A stretch of 64,000 bases of DNA. It comes from Liolophura sinensis. Its lineage: Eukaryota; Mollusca; Polyplacophora; Chitonida; Chitonidae. The DNA is taken from NCBI RefSeq assembly GCF_032854445.1, contig NC_088295.1, positions 7,938,501 through 8,002,500 of the forward strand, given 5' to 3'. Below are positions 36,626 through 49,000 of the stretch, in pieces. Every line of letters starts with the position of its first letter. Position 1 is the stretch's first letter. A program made the position numbers and the translations under genes. The notes beneath the pieces were generated by a model, which made no database searches, was not told the origin of the DNA, and saw only the letters and a list, made by a program, of their open reading frames with translations.

Positions 36626-37539
36626 GTTATCATGACCATGAGGACAAAATGTCTCACAAAATGTGCACTCTGTGGTTTTGTATACACAAGTACTATGTTG
36701 ACAAAATTTTACAAGTACATGCCATTGTGCACATTTGTGCTGGAGTCTCTCTGAAACTTTCCCCACTGTTTGAACCTGTGTTCATATACATGCTCCGCAG
36801 AATTGTCTCTATTAAAATCAAATTTCACTAGGTTTTTCACTGTGCATGTTTTATGCGGAAGACATTGTGATTATTAAAGTTATACTGTATGTTGATTGTG
36901 TACATGGGTGTGCCTATATACATGGATGTCAGAGTGCATATAATGCCTCTGGTTATACATATATTTTTGGATTGTATTGATGAAATGTTAACCACATATG
37001 CAATTTAGTGTATATCTGGTTCATGTAAATAAGAGCTTGGGGGAGGTGGGTGGGGGGGCTGTTGCTTTTCAACAGTAAACTAAACAGGTATACTCTATTA
37101 ATTACGTATATGTTTGGATAATTTTGATATTAGAAGCTTAATATTACTTTGTTTACATGTGTACATGTTGGTGTATATTTTACCTAGATTTTATACCATT
37201 TTGGTTGTAGCATAGCCAAGCTACCAAACACCTCACCACCACCAGTATAAGACTTATGATTGTTTGTTAAAGATTATCCAAGTTTTCAGTAAAAAGCAAG
37301 AATCAGTGTTTTTTAAATACATGTAGCTCTTTTGTAAGAAGATCTTACATTTGAGGCTACTCATTCTGTTTCAGTTTTTGGACTTAACATTTCAAGTATA
37401 GATCAGATGAGTTTTGAGCACATGTACATTTTAGTATAAGAGAGTTCAAACCCATCGGTATAATTAACTGCTTTAAGACTCTTCGATTTTCCAACAGTTG
37501 AAGTTTTTAAAATCTATTTATGTTATATATTTTTTGGGT

Positions 37540-37755
37540 GCTTTACGTAAAACTCAGAAATATTTCATATGTAATGGTGGTCAGCATTATGGTGGGAGGA
37601 AACTGGGCAGTGCCTGGGGTAATCCAACAACAATCTGCTGGCAGACGATCCCATGTACATCCAGAGAGGAAGATAGCATAAGCTGGGCTTGAACTTGTAG
37701 CGACTGCTCTGGCAAGACTGGAATCTTTGTGCTGCGCTAGCCACAGGCTGCCAGT
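37540..37755 (-). mobile_element. Near full-length SINE, minus
   Basis: Reverse complement of the main family, including a head-like AGCCTGTGGCTAGCGCAGCA, body CTCTGGATGTACATGGGATC and the degraded tail near 37545. Confidence 0.7.
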
Positions 37756-38174
37756 CTTCATCCAGTATACATGTGCCTCAGCACTTAACTGGGATGGAAA
37801 CAGTCATTATTTTGAAAAGCAAAGTTTTCCACACGTACAGTTCAACTATTCTATGCGTTTTTCTTTTGGTGGTTTTCTATGGAATGAACATGTGAAAAAA
37901 AAAACTATGCAAATGAAATATGGAGTGTTGTTCATTTTGGTATTTAATAAAGTTGTTCATGTTTTATTTGTGTGTTTTTACTATGATGCTATTATCCTTA
38001 CAATAGTTTTTAACAGATCTTAAATTTAGATATACAATTTTGTGTGTTTAGTCATCTTAAAACAGAGAGAAGGCATGACTTGCCTAGTTCTGGAATCACA
38101 AACCATCAATGTTTTTACATATGCAAGGGAAACTTTGAATGCTTGTTATATCTAAAATAAATCAGACTTTAAAT

Positions 38175-38300
38175 AATTCATTTATTTGATTGGTGCTTCA
38201 TGCTTTACTCGAGAATGTTTCACTTGTACAGTGACGAGCAGGGTTATAGTGGGAGGAACACTCGGCAGATTCCAAGGAAACCCGCAACCTTTTGCAAATT
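38175..38300 (-). mobile_element. SINE fragment, minus
   Basis: Starts with TTCATTTATTTGATTGGTGC and continues with GGGAGGAACACTCGGCAG, the reverse complement of tail and body. Confidence 0.65.
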
Positions 38301-38984
38301 TTATATGATTTAAGTATTACATGTATCTCAAGATCAATGCAGATATCAAATTTTTAGATGATACATTGTTTCTGGTTTCTCAGAAAAAAAAATAAAAATA
38401 GCAAGAATGAAATTTATAACAACTTTATTTCAAGATATCACACATTCACTTAATTATACTGCACCATTCCAAGGCATTGAATACAATAAGATGAGTCTTT
38501 CGTAGACAATTCCTGGTAAAATTTAGACCTAGGCCTGTGATTGTATTGTCTTGCAAGTCATTCAGTAGTAGTGTGATGACACTGTCATGGTACAAGTACT
38601 CCAACTTGATAAACAATCTACACTACAAGTTTTGCCACATTACAACTGCCTCTTACATGTTAGCATTTACTTTTGACCAAATGAAAAATTATGTTCCATA
38701 ACATTAACAGACATCGGTACAAAACTTCCTGATCTTTCACTGCTTGTTTTTTGTCCTGAGTATTTCAGTTACAAGATGGCAGTCAGTTTTAAAGGGTGGA
38801 TGAAACTACCTTCATGTGGCAAGAAGCTGAAGAAATTCCACAATGGGGATCTGTCCAACAGCCAGCTGCAGGGCCTTGAAGCCATTTTAGTGTTATATTA
38901 TATATATTGCACTAGAACAAATGTTTGATGTAACAATTGATCAAGGTGTGGCTTCACATTACCACCACCTCTCTAGAACACAGC

Positions 38985-39590
38985 TAAACTTCCGCCTCCT
39001 TAAAGGTGGAGAAAACATAAAAATGACAAAGTTCAGATGAAAGAGTGAGAAAAGTCATTCTTCAATGTTGTCTTCAATATTTTTTCCCATTTTTCCGTAA
39101 GGACGAAAAGACATTTGGAAATAATTTTTGTATGGTGGGTATTTGGGATCACCTTTTGGTATTTATAGTCTTTGTTTAATAACATCATAAATGAGGATGT
39201 AACACAGGTTTAACAAATATTTTTGCACTAGAATTTGTTCTTGTGAGCTAACAAATGTATTAAACCTCAATTTGGATCAAATTTATATTTTTAATATGTT
39301 CATAAATATTATCGTATTTAGGTTAAATGCATATATGTCGATATAAACAAATTTACATTCAAATAAATTTATTGGACAAGCATCACATCCTTATTTAGAA
39401 CATTATTATGCAGCAATGATAAATACCAATACTTGGTCCCAAATACCCACCATATAAAAATATTTTCAAACACGCTTTTCTCTTCAAAAAAAAAATTAAA
39501 GATCATACTTGCAAATAAGTTTTGACACTCTTTCATCTGATTTTGGTATCCTTTTTATGTTTTCTTCTCCTTTAATAAATTCCAGTCCGT
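38985..39590. repeat. Imperfect inverted repeat, arms about 250 bp
   Basis: The plus-strand arm at about 38995-39240 matches the reverse complement of about 39315-39580. Shared stretches include ATGGTGGGTATTTGGGA (39133-39149 versus 39438-39454 inverted), TCAGATGAAAGAGTG and GAGAAAACATAAA. The arms have diverged and the spacer is about 70 bp. This could be an inverted duplication or the ends of an unclassified element. Confidence 0.7.
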
Positions 39591-39794
39591 ACATGTCACA
39601 TAACTTCATATTGAGAGGCCCTCGTAAAGACTGACACAAACCATGAATGTGAGAGCATGTAGACAGTTCTAATTCCACACTGTGGAATTGGCGTGTCCAT
39701 CTCAGTATCTGTAATTCTCCTATAACAACAAATTCCACGTGTGTATGTGAACTGATGAAGAATGTCATTGTCTGGTCAAAGCTGAAAATATTGA
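39496..39794 (-). other. Orphan open frame with acceptor-like upstream sequence
   Basis: A minus-strand frame of about 95 codons follows TATTTTCAG (39795 side) and ends at 39496. Its product is not low-complexity and I do not recognise a domain. The C-terminal part lies in the minus-strand arm of the inverted repeat. It could be an alternative 3' exon of MRPL27, a remnant of another gene, or chance. Confidence 0.2.
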
Positions 39795-39849
39795 CTTGTG
39801 GTCTGCTACTGGGTCATACAGACAAATCACACTTGAAGCACTACTTCCA

Positions 39850-39855
39850 TTTATT
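39850..39855 (-). terminator. Probable MRPL27 poly(A) signal
   Basis: AATAAA on the minus strand, 240 bp after the MRPL27 stop codon, is the first canonical hexamer downstream. Confidence 0.5.
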
Positions 39856-40094
39856 TCAGCACATATATGTTCACTTAACCCAAGGTAACATGAGTGGAAA
39901 TTGTTGGCGATCACTGGTAATGTTCAACGCTAGTGGCGCTAAATAATGCCAAGTGGCCACTACTTCCTGTGAACAACCCCAGATTCATGGAAGTTTGCAC
40001 TTCCCTCCAAACTCTGCTTTTTAGGGATCACATGGAATATCCAGTAGCGATCCCTTTGCCATTGAAGGTTACACACACACTAGTACCAGCAGCA

Positions 40095-42764
40095 TCAGAC
40101 TTGAGAGACAAGTTTGAACTTCCCATGTTGAGGTACAGGAAGCACATGAAAAAACTTCTTATAGACTGTTAGTCCCTGTGAGACTGGTTCATACAGAGGA
40201 CTGTCTGGATATGGAGATAACTTCTCACAAGTAACAATAACTTGTCCATCTTCTAAAGCTGTTAGTGTGTTGTCAAAGCCAGCCCTCACCTATAAGAACA
40301 ATATATATTATAATAATTCACTGTGACATAAAATTTTCATAACCTCTATATAACCAAAGTTTTCCTACTCCAGTTTAGCAAGAATGGTCAGAATTAAAAT
40401 GAAAACTATAAAAAAAGGACTACTGAAATGTGAGCCATTTCATCAAAGTAGGACATTCTTAAGAACTAGGAGTATCTGGTGCTAACAAGAAAATCTTTTG
40501 TATTGTCAAGAAAAATTGTAACACCTGCTTTCTTCACAAAGACGTTAACGTATATCTGCTTTCTTCACAAAGACGTTAATGTATATCTGCTTTCTTCACA
40601 AAGACGTTAACATATATCTGCTTTCTTCACAAAGACGTTCATGTATATCTGCTTTCTTCACAAAGATGTTAATGTATATCTGCTTTCTTCACAAAGACGT
40701 TAAATGTATACCGAGTATTCTAGTCCTCTACAGTGCACATGAGTAGAATCTACATGTAGGTAGGGATAGCAGATCATGGCTATACTTACATACTGTCCCG
40801 GATAGTAGCGCAAGCCAAGTTGTCGTACCAGGATCTCTCCAGCGTGGACAAACTGGCCATCCTGTCTCTTCCATCCCCTGCGTTTACCAATTGTACGACC
40901 TTTCATATTTTTAGTGGAACCTCCTGCTTTCTTTGAAGCACATCTAACACTCTGCCACATCTGAGAATCGAAACCTGCTGGAATAGCAACTGTAAATGTA
41001 TAAATGATACACGCTATTAGTAATAGCTGCCATGCATTGTACAGCGAAGTCCTGTATAAGATAGGTGTGACTGATGCTTGCCAGTAAATAGCACCTGGTC
41101 TGAGTGGCCTGTGTACTCTGGCTAAGCTAATCAATCATGGCTCATCAGAAGTGGAAATGACACTAGACGCTGCTCAATGCTTATCTGGATGAAAAAACAG
41201 AAGTGCTATGTCAGAAGTTTTGGAATGAAACCAAAAAACAGCAACAATCATGCCTGTATATAGTGTGGAACATAAATTAGAGAAGTAGCGGTCACCAAAA
41301 TTTGGCAGTGCATTTATAAAACCATATTCAGTCTGGTGTAACCTTACTAACCTCCAAAAATCTTCCGTAAAATAGTCCACACTATCATTAACTGTCTTAG
41401 ACATTGAAATGTCCTGTTATCTCATTGGCACATGCAAACCACAGACGTATAGTCCCCCGAGTACTTGCCAGCCTTGATATAACACTATTGGCTGTATCAG
41501 TGTCTTGTGGTCGTTCCCCATAAATGAAAATCTGTATGGATCAATGTACTAAGTACATGCAGGGAGGGGAGTTCAAGGCATTTTGCACAAGATACAAACG
41601 GGGGGAAGGGGGTCAAATAGCTAACAATATGAAAATAGGTACTTTATGAACGGCCCCTTGAGGACAGTGCCATAGTTCTTTATTTCATATTTTATTTGAT
41701 TGTTGTTTACTGCCATATGGTACTTCAGTAAAGTTGGAGGTCACATGACCACCTGTTTGTCTAAAACAAAATGGCCACCCAATGTTAAAGCATTGGGGAA
41801 AAAGTCACTTTTCGCCACTTCGCTCATGAGCCGCAAGGCCAAGTTGTACAAAATAACATCACGAAAGCACTGCAGAAATACTCAGACTATCTGGAAAGCT
41901 GAAAATTATACAAATCCAATGGATACAAGATCTCTGACAGCAATTCAAAATAGGCATTTTCCTATGCAATAACTTTGGAAGGATTGTTTTCTTTACCCAC
42001 GTCGCTTGTTACTAAGGAGATCATATCTCAGCCAATGAAACAGCGGCAACTTCAGCAATTGAAGTGGTCAGTACTAGACCCTATTTTGACAGATCAGGGA
42101 AGGTAACAATGGTCTAGGTACTGGACTAAAACTGTAAGTGCACACGTTTGTGCACATCTGTATTTTTGCAGGAGACACAGGAGCCCTGAGGTGCGAGGCA
42201 ACGGAACTCTGGCAATACTCCAAGACAAATAAATATAAGGATGCAGAGCTCTACGGCAGTGTAAGCAAATGTAGAAATATGCAGAGCTAGGCCCTTAGAA
42301 ATGTTGGCTCTTCCCCCATGAATCATCGTAATGTAATGAAGGTCCTAGTTCAAAGCTGCAGGCATAGTATTAGCCTCTTCCATGAACTGGCATAACTCTA
42401 ACACGTGACAGCGCTCAATACTTTACTCCCACTAATTTAGGCTGGACACCCTGTCAGTCAAAAGCTAAGACGACTGATTTTGAAGTCGTAGACTTAGATA
42501 TCACCCGTGTTGAATATGAACTCAAATCGAATTCACACGGGTTGCGAGGTAATCGATCGGCCACCACACACAATGTGATCCACACACAGTGTGATCCATG
42601 CAAATGTGAGGAAAGATCGAAAAATGTATCTGTTACCTATGAACTAGCTAGCGAGGTCGCGTCCTCGAGGTGGATAAAAATTGAAACACCCCTTCAAACC
42701 TACCGATATTCTTTAAAATTGACTGGCAACTACCGAACATCTTTCCCATGATGGGGGCTGCCAT
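40095..42764 (-). CDS. MRPL27: Mitochondrial large ribosomal subunit protein bL27m
   Basis: Three minus-strand exons: 42764-42704, 40989-40790 and 40289-40095. The phases match, and 456 nt encode 151 aa (human about 148). Exon 1 starts at an ATG in good context (A at -3, G at +4) and supplies a short, Met/Lys-containing presequence consistent with mitochondrial import. Exon 2 carries the bL27 core, starting CASKKAGGSTKN and including RDGQFVHAGEI-like residues (KRQDGQFVHAGEILVRQ) that face the peptidyl-transferase centre in the ribosome. Exon 3 ends FKLVSQV, like the human C-terminus FKLVAML. It is divergently paired with EME1. Confidence 0.93.
40525..40705. repeat. 31-bp minisatellite in MRPL27 intron 2
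   Basis: Six copies of a 31-bp unit (GCTTTCTTCACAAAGACGTT plus AATGTATATCT). It starts about 85 bp into the intron and does not include the donor. Confidence 0.93.
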
Positions 42765-43000
42765 ATTGAAAATAATTCCCGTCTTATTCTTACGCACTAA
42801 AAATAATTAGTCTTACATTCTGATTATACACCTTTCTCTAAGATCCGCCTTCAAAACTATGACGGGTTTGTGGTTTGAGAAAAGTTTTCAATCCACGACA
42901 CACACTGTTAAGAGCGCTGAAGAATGGTTCATTAGGTGAACTATTTACCGGAAATGGTGGAATTTACAAATGTTGTGCGGCTGTCAGCGCAAATTTCGAA
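42765..43000. promoter_or_regulatory. Bidirectional promoter MRPL27/EME1
   Basis: Only 236 bp separate the two start codons on opposite strands. The sequence is TATA-less and has an ETS core CCGGAA at 42948-42953. An AATATGGC (YY1-type) spans the MRPL27 start codon. ETS and YY1 sites are common in divergent housekeeping promoters. Function is inferred. Confidence 0.65.
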
Positions 43001-46000
43001 ATGTCTCAGTCTGAAGACACAGAACGTGAAGTTTTCTTGGAGGAAGATGTGGTGCAGGTGTCTCTCATCTGTCCCTTTGCAAGACAAAAAGATATTCGGA
43101 ATGACTTGATGGTCACTGGATGTGTTGAAACCACTGTTAACAATTTTTTAGATGGGACGGTATGTATACAATGAATACCCACTCTCAGTATCGGAAGCTC
43201 CATGTACCTCACTAACACAACGGCGTCGTGTGCTACATGTAGCTAGTTTTCAGTGGTGTCACAAAATGCTATCAGCTGTGGTGTTATCTGCTGATGATTT
43301 AATGAGGTTGCTAATTATGTTTGCATGATTATTCCCAGAATTATAAACCTTACAAGATCACAAAATGTTTTTGATGTTGTAACTAAGTGAACTGAAAAGT
43401 ATTATGTACATATATCATATTCCCAGTACTACTTTAAATTAGTATGTACATGCCTAGCTCCTGTCATTGTCATGTCAGAACTGCATGCAGAGGTAAATAA
43501 ATGATGAGGGACATAGATTGTGTCAGCAGTGTTATTTTCATACATATATTAAATTTCAAATTGAAGGGGTGTGTCCTAAAATTTTAAGATAAATGTAGAT
43601 GTATTTGTTGTTGAATCATTTATATCTTTTTTGTGTTCAGTTTCTTCACAGTGAGCTTGGAGCTAATGATAATGATCAGGTATATCAAGTTAGCGACATT
43701 TCAAACAGTGGATTTTATCTTTCGCACATCAGAAAGACTCCCAGTGACACTGGGTGCAGTTCTACTGATATAAACAGTGACAGCGATTGGGATAACCCAG
43801 TGTGTTTGCCATCAGCGAAATGCAGTGCTCATGAAAAGAGTGGAAGCAGTTGTACAGAGATAAACTCTGATGATGATTGCGTACAGATTGTTGACCACAC
43901 AGAGACATCTTTGAAAAAACCCACCACTGTTGCATGCGAGGCTACAGTTGAGATGTATGGAGGACATGAAATATCTGACAGTTCAGAAGGGGATGAGCTC
44001 CCTAGTCCTATGGAATCCAAAGCTCTTTCTATATCCAGTGGAGATGACTTGAGTGTTGAAGAATCTAAGCCTCTGTCATCCTTACTCTCTAATAGAAATA
44101 CCTGTATTGGGAACTCTACACCAAAATCAACTATTGATATCATTATGGACACTGAGGAGTTGCCAGACCTGGACTGCTATGAACCCATGGACTACATGGA
44201 TTCACATGCCTACACAGATTCTGCTAGTGTTCCCAGTTCAGAGTGGTCCCAGAGATCTGTAGACACTTTACCCTGCAGCCAGGCATCAGGTATATCCATA
44301 TCTTCAGGAAACACAGTTGCACCTGATGGGAAGGCTAAAAAGAAAAGGAGGACCCCAGGAGAAATAGCTGAGAGTAAACGCCAAACTGAGGTGAGTGTCA
44401 AGCAGAGAACTGAAACGGAACTTGATTGTAAAATTGGTAATACAAATTATATGAGCTGTAATGTAGTTATATGTATGTTGTTTGCTTAGAGTATAGTGTA
44501 TTTTGTCTGTCAAATTTTAAAAGAGACCACAGATCTGTATACCAGTTACAGAATGTCAGTTGATCCATTAAAAACTGACTGTACACAGCCAACACAATGT
44601 ATTATGTATCATGTATTTTCATGATTTGTATCTAAATAAATGTAACCTACAGAATTTAATAAAACCAGTCATTAAATAACTTTTCTTTCAATTTGACAAA
44701 TTGTTGAATAAGGTTAGACAAGTGTGTACAATCAAATAACTGGTTTCATTTGAATCCTAGCACCGAAAAGTCCAAAGAGAGCAGGAGAAGAAAGAAAAAG
44801 AGGAAAGGAAAAAAAGGGAGGTGCAAGTCAGAAAAGCCATGCAGGAAGCAAAGAAACAACTGAGGCCAGGTGATTGTATGAAAGTGAGTTACCTCCCCTT
44901 TAACAGAAGCGCAACCAAGTTGCAGAAATACAAGTCTAACTGCTGTGATTCTTACAGGATGATTCTGCTTACTGGCAAAATCAGGAAAATGTGCCTGGCA
45001 TCAAAGATATAATTAACCACAGTTATGTTCCTCAAAAAGCTTGATGTTTATAGGATTCGTTTTGTCGATAAACATTGTATGACCTTATTCTGAGCTTAAG
45101 AGTGGAACAGTCATGAGTTTGTCTGTATTGGCAGATGTATATGTATTAGGTCTTAAGTTAAAATCCCATTGATGGGATTCATATTTTTTTTTTCTCATCC
45201 AAATACATTTGCTCTAGTACATCACAGTTGTGGTAGATCTGGGAGTGATAAATGCAGGACCAGGTGCTGCTGTGCTGGCAGCATTCGATGACTCAGAGGT
45301 GAAGTGTGTGGCTGAGTCCTTAGCTGTACCTAACACAGTTATCTGGAGACGAAAACATTTGGAACATCGAATGGCAGATGATGGATCAGTAAGTACATGT
45401 TGTGTGATTAGGTATTAGAAGCTAGTTTTAACAGTATCAGGAAATACAATGAAGGTAATGTTAGACATGATTAAAAGTGGTGAAAAAAAAGCTGTCACTA
45501 CAACTAGTGCCTTTTAACATTTTCCTTCAGTAAAATAATGGAAAACTGTACTGATTTGTTAAAATAACTTTTATCTAAATGTATAGTATTTGGAAGAATC
45601 CACAGATCATTAAAATACGAAAAACATCAGGTTAAAATAATTGGGACAGTGTGAGAAAATGTGTTGGATACACTTACATGTGATTTGCCTCCATAATGGT
45701 TTGTTGTAGTTTGAAATGATAGAAGAGGAGCAGACAGAAAAGGAGGTATTGGTGGTGTTGACCAAACTGGATTTTGTACAGCTGGTGCAGAACTCAAGAC
45801 AGGTTAATTGACACAGACTTCAAAGGATATACAATCGCAATGTATATTTCAGATCTTATTTGTGCAAAAGACGGTAAAATGTCCAAATATAGAGATAATG
45901 AATGTAAGTAGTTATAATTTTCAAATTGTGGCTTATCCAACTTGTAGAGGAAGAATGCTTTGTGTTTGTTTATCTTATTTTCTTCAAGCTAAAGAGACAA

Positions 46001-49000
46001 TGTTAGGCATGTTGGCTTATTTGTTTATGGAATTTTGAAATCATGGTCATAATTTGGTGACAGGAAAGGTGTTTTTCTCAATGTGTCTCTTTACTTTTCT
46101 TCGTGATTTTTAAAATGCCCCTTGCACTGTAATGTTCATGTTACACTTCTGTGCCTACTGATTTTTCTCATGTCTCTTACTTCATCCAGGCTCAACAAGA
46201 AGGGTTTTGTAATGAACCAACTTTAGTCAGTCATGTCCAGCATATTCAGCAGGTATACGACAACAGCAGGGTGACCCTATTCGCTCTGGGTATGACTCAG
46301 TACTTCAGGTACGGTGCACTGCACATCCTCTCTTTACTGGTATCATGATGTGGGCAATGACAGTAGTGAGACAAAAGTGTGTGTCATTTTCCTGCTAAAG
46401 TGCCAAGTGCCCCTTTCATTAGCATGTGAGTCATATACTATAAATCATCATTTACCTCACTTTTGTCGTGGCATTTTGTAGCAGAGAAAGCAGAGATACA
46501 CCAACACTTCTTTTAACTGACCCTCAGGGAGATGAAGAACTGTGTTCAGAGACAGCATAGGGAGGCTGTTAGAACAGCTGGTCAAGAAGTGCCCAACAAG
46601 AAGCGGGCTAAACAACAGAATAAAGTGATATTGTCTCGTATAGAAGTTGAAGAGGTTGGTATTTTTAGCCCAGTTATAAGTTCTGTTTGCGGAGTTTATG
46701 TTACTGCGGGACTGTTATATCAGAAGTAAACATGAAATTCATGTTAGCTGCAATAAAACAAATTTTGGCGGCTAATGAAAATCCCTTAGTTATGCATACT
46801 CTGTTTGAATTTTACATATTAAACATGATATTTGTGTATTTTAAACCCTTTATCTGCAGTGTAAAAATAAGCTCTATTGTATTACGATGAAAAAATATTT
46901 ACTTATAATTACTTAGTAAATCTCTGAGGATTGTTAATTATTTTTCATGCATTTTAACCATGCTAGATTTGTGTGTTACCCTCCAACAAGCCTGGGAATC
47001 TCAAGGGGCAGCTTGCTCTTACTTGTTGTTCAGGAGCTGGTTAATTTGGTTCAGTAAGGGTCATTGATTTGTCTGAAACTTAGTAATTGACTTTGGTGTT
47101 CCATCCTCTCTTATTGTATCAGGTGCTTGTGGGTCTACAGTTAGAGACTGGCTGTAACTACCAGTTAATAGACAGCAGTAAAGAACTCGCAGATTTGGTT
47201 AAGACCTTCACCAAGGCTGTGGCAGAGGCCCCTCTTAAGTATGTACCACTAGGTTATATTGTGTCCCAGTGTTGGTTGCAGTAAGCCATTTGAGCAATGT
47301 AAAATTAGTTGAAGACCATTCTCACCAATGTGGCATATATATCTGTGTGTCAGATGTGGGAAAGTTTGTCAGTTACTTGACAAAGGTCAGTGGTTTACAC
47401 TGGATACTCTGGTTGCCTCCACACATACAACTGCCATTTAATAAGTGAAATACTTTTGAATATGGCATTAAACAAAAATTACATAAATAAGTCAAATAAC
47501 AAAATTGCTGAGTATTCACATAAGCATACTTGAACTCATTCAGGGGTCATTGCTAGCCCAGCTGCCTTATGGGTTGTCTCAGGAGAGAACTTTCCATTAC
47601 TGCTGGTGAGACTTTGTTTTGGAAAGGCTTAGACTTAATATTAGGTACCTGAAGCAGAAAGGTAGTTTTCCATCAGTCGTAAAGCTGACTACTAAGACTT
47701 ATTTGATTAACATTTTCCGCTTAAAAACGATGTGAGCAAGATTGATTTTTTGTTATTTTTTTAGGAAAGATCGCCTCGAGTCTGCCTTCTCTTTCCATTG
47801 TGAGGGAGGCACTGTTGGTAAAGTGGATAAAAATGGAACTGGCTTGCTGAAAGTGTGGAAGCAACAACTACAGCAGTTTAAGACAATCAGTACCGAGATG
47901 GCTAATGCTATCATCTCTGCCTACCCTTCACCTCGTTTACTCATTGAGGTGGGCAATCAACTTCAGCTTGAATGCAGTTTGATTCTATTACAGAGAGACA
48001 TGCATGTGATGCAAAGTGAAATTTGATTTTATTTGTTTAAAATGGTATGTTTTAAATGTTGCCACACCCTATGTAAAGTATGTAAACCTGTATAAGCCTT
48101 CTTTTTTTCCAGCTGATAATTGGTCAGTTAACTTTGTACAGAAAACATAACTTTATTTGCATACTTTGTTTGGAATAATACTAAATAATGTTATTAATAA
48201 ATAATATCTTTTTTTTTATTCAGGCATACCAAAAGTGTTCCAGTGAAAGAGAGGCTGAACGATTGCTGGAGGACATTGTGGTATGTATGGGGATAAACAG
48301 GGTTGAGGGTGTGTTATAGGAAGGGATTGCTGGAGGACATTGTGGCATGTGTGGGGATAGACAGGACTGGAACATGTTATAGGTTTGTGTGTTATAGGGA
48401 GAGATTACTGAAGAATATTGTGGCATGTGTGGGCATAGACAGGACTGGGGCATGTGTTACAGACTTATGTGTTACAAGGAGGGATTACTGAAGAACATTG
48501 TGGTATGTGTGGGGAGAGACAAGACTGGAGCATGTGTTACAGGCGTGTATGTTATATGGAGGGATAACTGGAGGACATTGTGGCATGTGTGGGGATAAAC
48601 AGGGCAGGAGCATGTGTCACAGGCGTGTGTGTTATAGGGAGAGCTTACTGAAGAACATTGTGGTATGTATGGGGAGAGACAAGACTGGAGCATGTGTTAC
48701 AGGCTTGTATGTTATATGGAGGGATAACTGGAGGACATTGTGGCATGTGTGGGGATAAACAGGGCAGGAGCATGTGTCACAGGCTTGTGTGTTATAGGGA
48801 GAGATTACTGGAGAACATTGTGGCATATGTGGGGATAGACAGGACTGGGGCATGTGTTACAGGCTTATGTGTTACAGGGAGGGATTACTGAAGAACATTG
48901 TGGTATGTATGGGGAGAGACAAGACTGGAGCATGTGTTACAGGCTTGTATGTTATATGGAGGGATAACTGGAGGACATTGTGGCATGTGTGGGGATAAAC

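Larger units (their letters stand above)
35303..39830 (+). other. TMC 3' UTR and TMC-MRPL27 convergent intergenic region
   Basis: No further coding exon of TMC is needed after TAA at 35300. ATTAAA near 36873 and AATAAA near 37945 are possible poly(A) signals. The stretch holds a 54-bp array, two minus-strand SINEs and an imperfect inverted repeat, listed separately. Confidence 0.45.

Noticed and set aside
36284-36831. Opposed 160- and 180-codon frames
   Set aside because: Both are produced by the 54-bp minisatellite, whose length is a multiple of 3.
42126-42326. Minus-strand frame in MRPL27 intron 1
   Set aside because: Phase and splice sites already link exon 1 to exon 2 without it.
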